This document shows, in pieces, positions 7,626 through 12,195 of a stretch of DNA of 12,195 nt. The stretch covers positions 1 through 12,195 of the forward strand of contig JAJYDR010000070.1 of NCBI GenBank assembly GCA_021777285.1, in the 5' to 3' direction. Origin of the DNA: Actinomycetes bacterium (GTDB taxonomy: Bacteria; Actinomycetota; Acidimicrobiia; Acidimicrobiales; RAAP-2). How positions within the stretch are numbered: the stretch's first letter is position 1; every line of letters starts with the position of its first letter. The notes beneath the pieces were generated by a model that saw only the letters and a program-made list of their open reading frames with translations, had not been told where the DNA came from and made no database searches. The position numbers and the translations under genes are program-made.

Positions 7626-8418
7626 TGATTACCTCACCTAGGTACGCGTGGACGACTTCTTCATTGGCGCGCAGGTCGCTGAGGCGGCCCGTCGCGAGGG
7701 TTCGGCCTTCGGCCAGGACGATGACGTGGTCACAGATCTTCTCGACCACGTTCAGGTTGTGCTCGACCATGAGGATGGTCATCCCCCCGGCCTTCAGATC
7801 CAAGATGTACCCACCGATCCGGTCAATCAGCGCCGGGTTGACGCCGGCCATCGGCTCGTCGAGCAGCAGGATCCGCGGCGATGCCATGACCCCGCGGGCG
7901 ATCTCGAGCAGCTTCTTCTGTCCCCCGGAGAGCTCGCGGGACCGGTTGTCACGCAGGTCGTAGAGCCCGTAGGTGTTAAGGATCTCGAGGGCGCGCTCGG
8001 TGTTGTCCCGCTCCTCGCGCTTGGTGCGCCCGGGCCGGAAGAAGATGTTGAACAGCGACTCGCCCGACTGGTGCTGGGGGGCGACGAGCAGGTTCTCGAG
8101 CACCGTCAGCCCGCCGAGTTCGCGAGAGAGCTGGAAGGTGCGCATGAGGCCCATGCGCGCGATCTTGTAGCTCTCCCAGTTGGTGACGTCGGTCGAGCCG
8201 AGCTGCATGGCGCCGCTGTCGCTCTTCATCATCCCCGAGAGGATGTTGACGACCGTCGTCTTGCCGGCGCCGTTGGGACCGATCAGGGCGGTGATCATGC
8301 CCTGGGGCACGTCGAAGGTCGCCCCGGTGACGGCCATGACGCCCTGGAAGGACTTCTTGATCTCCTGGCAACGCAGGGCGAAGACGCCCTCGGTCGCGGT
8401 GTCGTTGCGCTCAGCCAT
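7606..8418 (-). CDS. livG: Branched-chain amino acid-type ABC transporter ATPase LivG
   Basis: A 270-residue ATPase partner of LivF. Visible motifs are Walker A GPNGAGKTT at 47-55, Q-loop Gln96 (RTFQLSREL), signature LSGGQKK at 163-169, Walker B ILLLDEP at 183-189, and the switch His220 in MVEHN. A longer helical segment between Q-loop and signature (FFRPGRTKREERD) is characteristic of LivG. The ATG lies seven bases after an AGGAG site and overlaps the livM stop by eight bases. The first ten residues are a variable extension before the domain. Confidence 0.93.
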   Translation of the reverse strand: MAERNDTATEGVFALRCQEIKKSFQGVMAVTGATFDVPQGMITALIGPNGAGKTTVVNILSGMMKSDSGAMQLGSTDVTNWESYKIARMGLMRTFQLSRELGGLTVLENLLVAPQHQSGESLFNIFFRPGRTKREERDNTERALEILNTYGLYDLRDNRSRELSGGQKKLLEIARGVMASPRILLLDEPMAGVNPALIDRIGGYILDLKAGGMTILMVEHNLNVVEKICDHVIVLAEGRTLATGRLSDLRANEEVVHAYLGEVINASTTR

Positions 8419-9460
8419 TGGTGGACTCCTGTCCGATTACTGCCTCGACGGGGGCCGCGGGCACGACGACGGCGCTGTCGTCGAGTGTCTGGGTCGACCG
8501 CTTAGCGAGGGTGAAGGGGCTACGCCGGACCCGCTCGGGCACCACGCCCTGCGGGCGGAACCAGAGCATGACCATGAGCAGCACGCCCACGACCATCGTG
8601 TCGATGTACTCGATCAGCCCCGGGTGGCCCGGGATGCTGGGCAGGAACGCTGGCAGGTGGATCAGGAGGGTCTCGACGAGCAACGCGCCAACGAGCAGTC
8701 CGACGTTGTTGCCGACGCCACCGACGAGGATGACCGCGAAGACGACGAAGGTCTCACCGGGCAGCCACGCCGTCGGGTTGAACGAGCCACCGAACTGGAT
8801 GATGAGTCCACCGCCGACGCCGGCGTAGAACGACCCGATGAGCATCGAGGTCAGCTGATAGCGGAAGACACCCTTGCCGAGGGTCGCCGCCACGCCGTCG
8901 TCGTCGCGGATGGCCCGCAGCGTTCGACCGAGCGGCGCGTTGGTGATCCGGCTCATCACCCACCACATGATGAGCGCGACCACACCAGTGACCATCGCGA
9001 AGAACGGCACGAAGGCGTTGGTCGTGAGCTTGAAGAAGCCCGCCAGCGGCTCGGGGACGTTGTAGAGACCATCGGCGCCGTTGAAGAGCGGGACGTAGTT
9101 GTTGATCACGTCATAGAGCACGAGTGACAGCGAGATGAGCACCACCGCGAGGTAGTCCGTGCGCAGTCGCCGCAGCGCGATCAACGCGACCACGAACGCG
9201 AGGGCCGACGCCGTGAGGCCGCCGAGGATCAGGTTGATCGGGAACGGTAGGCCCCAGCCGAGGATGTACTGCTGCCCCGTGCCGGCCGAAGCCGGGAGGC
9301 TGGTCACTCCGGTGACGTAGGCGCCCACGGCGACGAAGCCGATGTAGGCGAAGTTGAGGATCCCGGTCTCGCCGTACTGGATGTTCAGCCCCATCGCGAG
9401 GATGAAGTAGTCGAACAGGAAGAAGACGAGAGTGAATACGTAGTACCAAAATGCCGACAT
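8411..9460 (-). CDS. livM: Branched-chain amino acid-type ABC transporter permease LivM
   Basis: A 349-residue membrane permease that pairs with LivH to form the translocation channel. Several hydrophobic segments are seen, starting YYVFTLVFFLFDYFILAMGL. The conserved GLNIQYGETGILNFAYIG opening and GAYVTG follow near 24-52. The cytoplasmic coupling loop that contacts the ATPases includes PLGRTLRAIRDDDGVAATLG. FAVILVGGVGNNVG and LWFRPQG precede the C-terminus. About 45 polar residues form a cytoplasmic tail longer than usual, of unknown use. I place the start at the ATG four bases after the livH stop; a GTG 36 bases further up would overlap livH and lacks support. An AAAGGG site lies eight bases before the chosen ATG. 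Confidence 0.93.
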   Translation of the reverse strand: MSAFWYYVFTLVFFLFDYFILAMGLNIQYGETGILNFAYIGFVAVGAYVTGVTSLPASAGTGQQYILGWGLPFPINLILGGLTASALAFVVALIALRRLRTDYLAVVLISLSLVLYDVINNYVPLFNGADGLYNVPEPLAGFFKLTTNAFVPFFAMVTGVVALIMWWVMSRITNAPLGRTLRAIRDDDGVAATLGKGVFRYQLTSMLIGSFYAGVGGGLIIQFGGSFNPTAWLPGETFVVFAVILVGGVGNNVGLLVGALLVETLLIHLPAFLPSIPGHPGLIEYIDTMVVGVLLMVMLWFRPQGVVPERVRRSPFTLAKRSTQTLDDSAVVVPAAPVEAVIGQESTNG

Positions 9461-9464
9461 TGCC

Positions 9465-10343
9465 TTAACCCTTTCCAGGCCGTGCGAACAGACCACTCGG
9501 CCTGAAGAGCAGCGTGAGAATCAAGATGACGAACGCCACGTCGAGTTTCCACGCGGGGTTGATGAACGCGGCGGAGATCTCGGTCGCCATGCCGATCAGC
9601 ACCGCGCCGGCCATCGCGCCGTAGATGCTTCCGACTCCACCGACAATCACTGCCGCGAAGATGACGAACAGGAACAGCTCACCGGCCGCGGGTGTGAGGT
9701 TGCCCTCGGCGATGCCGAGCACCGAACCCGCGATGCCTGCCAACGTTCCCGAGAGGAACCACGTGACGGTGGTGATGCGCCGGGTGTCGATGCCGCTCGT
9801 CATGGCGAGTGTGGTGTTGTCTGACATCGCGCGCATCGACTTGCCGAGGCGCGTCGTCTTCAACATCAGGTGCACGCCGATCATGAGCAGGACCGCGACG
9901 ATCATCACGATCACCTGGTCCCTCGTCAGCAAGAACGGACCGATGTGCAGCACGTGCTCGAGGGGCATCGTGTAGTTGCGGACGTTCGGACCCCAGATCG
10001 AGTAGATCACGTTCAAGATGATCAGCGAGAGCCCGAAGGTCACGATCATGACGTAGAAACTCTTCGAGAAGCGCCGCGCGAACGGACTCAGCAGGAAGTG
10101 GTTCAACAGAACCGCGAGAACTCCCATCATGAGTGAACCGAGGACGAGCGCGATCCAAATGTTCAAGTGGAAGAACTCCGCGTTCAACACGTACGTGAAG
10201 TACGCGCCGAGCGCCATGAAGTCGCCGTAGGCGAAGTTGATGTAGTTCGTGATTCCGAACTGCAGGCTCAACCCCACCGCAGAGATGGCCAGCACGGACG
10301 CCGTAACGAAACCGAAGCCGACCGACAGCCAAAAAAGCGTCAC
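9465..10343 (-). CDS. livH: Branched-chain amino acid-type ABC transporter permease LivH
   Basis: A 292-residue membrane permease, first gene of the transporter operon. The first membrane segments run through VTASVLAISAVGLSLQFG and the conserved ITNYINFAYGDFMALGAY to about residue 48; about eight hydrophobic helices are expected. The coupling loop includes TRLGKSMRAMSDNTTLAMTSGID. The last part has FAAVIVGGVGSIYGAMAG and LLFRPSGLF, typical of LivH. I chose the GTG at 10343 because GGGGGGAG lies five bases upstream and the resulting protein begins at the first membrane helix with the usual family length. A TTG at 10409 in the same frame would add 22 residues but lies next to the -10 box, upstream of the predicted transcript start, so it cannot be used from that promoter. 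Confidence 0.92.
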   Translation of the reverse strand: MTLFWLSVGFGFVTASVLAISAVGLSLQFGITNYINFAYGDFMALGAYFTYVLNAEFFHLNIWIALVLGSLMMGVLAVLLNHFLLSPFARRFSKSFYVMIVTFGLSLIILNVIYSIWGPNVRNYTMPLEHVLHIGPFLLTRDQVIVMIVAVLLMIGVHLMLKTTRLGKSMRAMSDNTTLAMTSGIDTRRITTVTWFLSGTLAGIAGSVLGIAEGNLTPAAGELFLFVIFAAVIVGGVGSIYGAMAGAVLIGMATEISAAFINPAWKLDVAFVILILTLLFRPSGLFARPGKG

Positions 10344-10348
10344 GTACA

Positions 10349-10356
10349 CTCCCCCC
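10349..10356 (-). promoter_or_regulatory. Ribosome binding site of livH
   Basis: GGGGGGAG on the minus strand, five bases before the GTG at 10343. It decides the livH start in favour of this GTG over the GTG at 10349, which it would touch, and over the upstream TTG. Confidence 0.75.
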
Positions 10357-10399
10357 AGGTGTTCCTGACCTCGTCGCTTTGACGAATCAAGTTTGAGAG

Positions 10400-10428
10400 T
10401 TTCTATCAAATAGGTCCACTCGTGTCAA
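10400..10428 (-). promoter_or_regulatory. Sigma70-type promoter of the transporter operon
   Basis: On the minus strand a perfect -35 TTGACA (10423-10428) is followed after 17 bases by TAGAAA (10400-10405), which matches TATAAT at four of six positions. The start of transcription would fall near 10393, giving a leader of about 50 bases before livH. The surroundings are clearly more AT-rich than the genes. Confidence 0.65.
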
Positions 10429-10488
10429 GCCGCCCACCGAGAGAATTGTCGAGCCGACCCGCACGGAATGCGATACGGCCACCGGGCT

Positions 10489-10507
10489 ATACCTTATGAC
10501 CAGGTAT
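10489..10507. promoter_or_regulatory. Inverted repeat, possible operator
   Basis: ATACCT-N7-AGGTAT, a perfect 6-base dyad with a 7-base centre, in an AT-rich patch about 60 bases upstream of the -35 box of the transporter promoter. The position suits an activator or upstream operator. The IclR protein encoded in the window is a candidate binder, but nothing in the sequence proves it. Confidence 0.4.
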
Positions 10508-10678
10508 TATTGATCGGTTACTCATTGGTACGCGTGGCGAGAGACGCGCACGACCATCTCGGCCGAACCTGAGAAAACATCGGAATTACGGGTTCATTCC
10601 AGTGCGCACCGAGCCACGAACGTTTCGACCTACTGTGTCCAGACCGCAACCAGGAGGCTTAGAAATCGCTCGCGACCG

Positions 10679-10693
10679 TCCCCGCGACGGGGA
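10679..10693 (-). terminator. Short GC hairpin after the NifX-like gene
   Basis: TCCCCG-CGA-CGGGGA is a 6-bp perfect stem beginning three bases after the TGA of the NifX-like gene. No T-run follows. It probably ends or protects that short transcript, but the stem is short enough to be chance in this base composition. Confidence 0.4.
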
Positions 10694-10696
10694 ACT

Positions 10697-11026
10697 TCAG
10701 GCGGCGAGTGCCGTGAGTACCGCGCTGCGCGCGTCGCCCTGGGCGCCGGTGAGCAGTTGGATCTTCATTGTCGACAGCATCCGGACCATCCCGTCACCGA
10801 CGTGATCGGCGATCACCGCCTCGATCTGGTGGTCGAGGAGGAAGCGGGCGACGCGAGCGTGATGGCGCGCCGATGAACCTTCATCGTGGAGTTGGCTCCA
10901 TGACACCTCGACCAGTTCCCACGACGTCACCGCGCCGTCGGCGACGTTTGCCACCGCGAGCCAGTCCGCCTTCCCCCAACGAGGATCGATTTTTCCATCA
11001 GGAGTCACCGGTGCGCAAACAATCAC
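10697..11026 (-). CDS. Dinitrogenase iron-molybdenum cofactor biosynthesis (NifX-like) domain protein
   Basis: A 109-residue single-domain cytoplasmic protein. It begins MIVCAPVTPDGKIDPRWGKAD, the usual opening of the actinobacterial NifX/NifB-C-like family, continues LHDEGSSARHHARVARFLLDH and closes with IADHVGDGMVRMLSTM and a GDARSAV segment. Family members bind iron-sulfur or iron-molybdenum cofactor intermediates in nitrogen fixers. Standalone copies in organisms without nitrogenase have no settled role, and no other nif gene is seen here. The start is GTG at 11026. The open frame continues 63 codons further up to a TTG, but that part overlaps the acetyltransferase gene and has no family likeness. 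The chosen start matches the domain edge and lies six bases after a -10 box, suggesting a leaderless mRNA. Confidence 0.8.
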   Translation of the reverse strand: MIVCAPVTPDGKIDPRWGKADWLAVANVADGAVTSWELVEVSWSQLHDEGSSARHHARVARFLLDHQIEAVIADHVGDGMVRMLSTMKIQLLTGAQGDARSAVLTALAA

Positions 11027-11032
11027 GTCCGT

Positions 11033-11061
11033 AGCGTACCGCGCCTCGAGCGCATCGACAA
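11033..11061 (-). promoter_or_regulatory. Promoter of the NifX-like gene, probably leaderless
   Basis: TTGTCG (11056-11061), 17 bases, then TACGCT (11033-11038), which fits the actinobacterial TANNNT -10 form. The GTG start begins seven bases after the -10 box, so transcription would begin at or within a base of the start codon. No ribosome site is present, in agreement. Confidence 0.55.
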
Positions 11062-11189
11062 CGCGGCGAACATCGACACACGTCGCGATTCGGTACCCGG
11101 ACGGGCCGGAAGGATTGACCTTAGGCGACAATCCGGTGAACCACCGCACAGGGAGCCGTTCGCGAGGAACGACCGACACGCCCCACCCA

Positions 11190-11654
11190 TCAATCGAGAT
11201 CCTTGCCCATCCCAACGGTCAAGACCGAGTAGCCCATCGATTCGTAGAGACTCCTCGCGACGACGTTGGGGCCAAAGACGTTGAGCGACAGTCTGGTCCC
11301 GCCCTGGCCCCTGACGTAGTCCTCTGCGGCCTGCATCGTGGATCGACCGAACCCTCTCCCGCGGAACTCCGGCTCGATCACGACGTCGTAGATGAACCAC
11401 TCGTGCGCGCTTGGATCATCGGTCTTGGCGAGCCAAAGACTTCCCACGCGCGCGCCATCATCCAGCACGTCAAAGAGTCGCTGGTCGCCATTGGGCACGC
11501 CGTCGACGAAGAGATTGGCCTTGATCCGCTCGATATTGAGCGACGCATCTCGTTGCGTGAAACCGGCCCCGAGCAATTGCTCGCGGTAATCAGTCCACAT
11601 CGTCGTCAGCCACGCTGCCACGTCAGAGCCGGACTTGGGCTCGAGGTGCACCAT
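11190..11654 (-). CDS. GNAT-family N-acetyltransferase
   Basis: A 154-residue acetyltransferase that moves an acetyl group from acetyl-CoA to an amine. The acetyl-CoA loop is seen in VVIEPEFRGRGFGRSTMQ (91-108, R/Q-x-x-G-x-G as RGRGFG at 98-103), followed by the helix AAEDYVRGQG, the strand LSLNVFG and the C-terminal NVVARSLYESMGY (130-142). This is the common RimI-like layout, and the length suits a single GNAT domain. The N-terminal half, which sets the substrate, is not recognisable. The ATG has no ribosome site but lies eight bases after a -10 box, so the mRNA is probably leaderless. It is separated by 163 bases from the NifX-like gene and by 221 bases from the decarboxylase gene. Confidence 0.88.
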   Translation of the reverse strand: MVHLEPKSGSDVAAWLTTMWTDYREQLLGAGFTQRDASLNIERIKANLFVDGVPNGDQRLFDVLDDGARVGSLWLAKTDDPSAHEWFIYDVVIEPEFRGRGFGRSTMQAAEDYVRGQGGTRLSLNVFGPNVVARSLYESMGYSVLTVGMGKDLD

Positions 11655-11661
11655 GGCGATA

Positions 11662-11690
11662 GTTCTAGTCCACGCACTTCACGCTGACAA
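11662..11690 (-). promoter_or_regulatory. Promoter of the acetyltransferase gene, probably leaderless
   Basis: TTGTCA (11685-11690), 17 bases, then TAGAAC (11662-11667), with seven bases to the ATG at 11654. The rest of the 221-base gap up to 11875 shows only a weak 5-bp GCGGC/GCCGC dyad and no gene. Confidence 0.5.
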
Positions 11691-11875
11691 GCGATTCGGG
11701 TCAGTTTTCATCGCGCCGAGAACGTGCTGCTCGGGTCTGCGCCGCCAATCGGGAAGCAGAGTCCGCGGCTCACGGCCGCTCGCTTGCTCGAGCGAACCGG
11801 TCGCGCCGTCGGTGCCGTTGGGGCTCGCCTCATCGCGATCCACCGCGGGAATCGTCGTCGCGCGATGCGCTCGAG

Positions 11876-12195
11876 TTAGTGGTGCAGTCCTTGGCAGGTG
11901 GCGCCGAGCTCTTCAGCCACCTCGAGGAGCATCGCCACGTCGTCAGACGTCGTACGGAAGTTGGTGAAACACGGTCGCAGCCACACGTGACAATCGATCG
12001 TGGCCGGTGACACGTAGACGCGACCGTCGCGTTGAATCGCGGCGCACAAGGCGTCGTTATGGCCATCGGGATCCGCGCACCCGTCGACCATCGTTCGAAA
12101 AGGGACGATGGACAACTGCGGGCGGTTACTCAGCGTCTCGAACAGCGGACGGTCCTTGATCCAGTCATAGAGCATCTGGGCCTGCTGACAATTCC
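11876..12195 (-). CDS. Group II pyridoxal-phosphate decarboxylase, C-terminal part only
   Basis: The last 106 residues of a larger protein whose frame is open to the window edge; an internal Met at 12175 is not the start. The segment reads like the small C-terminal domain of DDC-type decarboxylases of aromatic or acidic amino acids: RPQLSIVPFR, then GHNDALCAAIQRDGRVYVSP, then a strand ending in WLRPCFTNFRTT, followed by DDVAMLLEVAEEL and a short tail. Full-length members are about 450-500 residues, and the catalytic lysine and cofactor site lie outside the window. The usual small residue after the ATID stretch is Cys here. Which amino acid it acts on cannot be told from this part. Confidence 0.82.
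   Translation of the reverse strand, partial: NCQQAQMLYDWIKDRPLFETLSNRPQLSIVPFRTMVDGCADPDGHNDALCAAIQRDGRVYVSPATIDCHVWLRPCFTNFRTTSDDVAMLLEVAEELGATCQGLHH

Larger units (their letters stand above)
10344..10696. other. Intergenic regulatory region between the NifX-like gene and livH
   Basis: These 353 bases hold no convincing gene on either strand. From left to right they contain the livH leader and ribosome site, the promoter at 10400-10428, the dyad at 10489-10507 within an AT-rich patch, an unremarkable stretch at about 10530-10670, and the hairpin at 10679-10693 that ends the upstream gene. Short plus-strand frames here have no supported start or recognisable protein. Confidence 0.7.

Noticed and set aside
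7648..9127. Plus-strand frames of 285 and 315 codons opposite livG and livM
   Set aside because: They are shadows of an ATPase and a permease that carry full motif sets; the translations are charged and repetitive without a fold signature.
10344..10409. A 22-residue N-terminal extension of LivH from a TTG
   Set aside because: The TTG lies next to the -10 box, upstream of the predicted transcript start, while GGGGGGAG marks the GTG at 10343.
11027..11215. A 63-residue N-terminal extension of the NifX-like protein from a TTG
   Set aside because: It overlaps the acetyltransferase end, has no family likeness, and a -35/-10 pair lies within it directly before the GTG at 11026.
1..12195. CRISPR arrays, tRNA or rRNA genes, insertion sequences or phage genes
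   Set aside because: No regular repeat-spacer pattern, tRNA-like cloverleaf, transposase or integrase was seen on either strand; gene content and strand use look like ordinary chromosome.

Overview
This window is GC-rich, and every credible gene lies on the minus strand. Several things point to an actinobacterium: the actinobacterial/mycobacterial form of PrpD, an orphan NifX-like protein of a kind common in that phylum, many GTG starts, and two promoters placed so that their transcripts would be leaderless. The lineage cannot be fixed from the sequence alone. Genes are described below in transcription order, from high to low coordinates.

Right end (10697-12195). The end of a group II pyridoxal-phosphate decarboxylase runs off the window edge. 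It is followed by a GNAT acetyltransferase and a 109-residue NifX/dinitrogenase-cofactor-domain protein. The last two each have their own -35/-10 pair, with the -10 ending 6-7 bases before the start codon. A short GC-rich hairpin follows the NifX-like gene.

Intergenic region 10344-10696. This holds a good sigma70-type promoter (TTGACA-N17-TAGAAA) for the transporter operon and a 6-7-6 inverted repeat upstream of it that may be an operator.

Transporter operon (5557-10343). It encodes a complete HAAT/Liv-type ABC importer in the order permease LivH, permease LivM, ATPase LivG, ATPase LivF, substrate-binding protein. The junctions overlap or are very short. The binding protein comes last and has a Sec signal peptide without an obvious lipobox. 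Two strong hairpins follow it.

Catabolic operon (1-5414). The genes are a type III (CaiB/BaiF) CoA-transferase, an HMG-CoA-lyase-like enzyme with a diverged metal site, an IclR regulator, PrpD (2-methylcitrate dehydratase) and PrpB (2-methylisocitrate lyase, cut by the left edge). All the stops and starts overlap or lie within a few bases of each other.

A working model, which is inference: the importer brings in a branched organic acid. The CoA-transferase activates it. The lyase-like enzyme cleaves the CoA ester, possibly releasing propionyl-CoA. PrpD and PrpB then take the methylcitrate intermediates to pyruvate and succinate, under control of the IclR protein. The substrate is not known. 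No methylcitrate synthase (PrpC) is visible; it may lie beyond the left edge.
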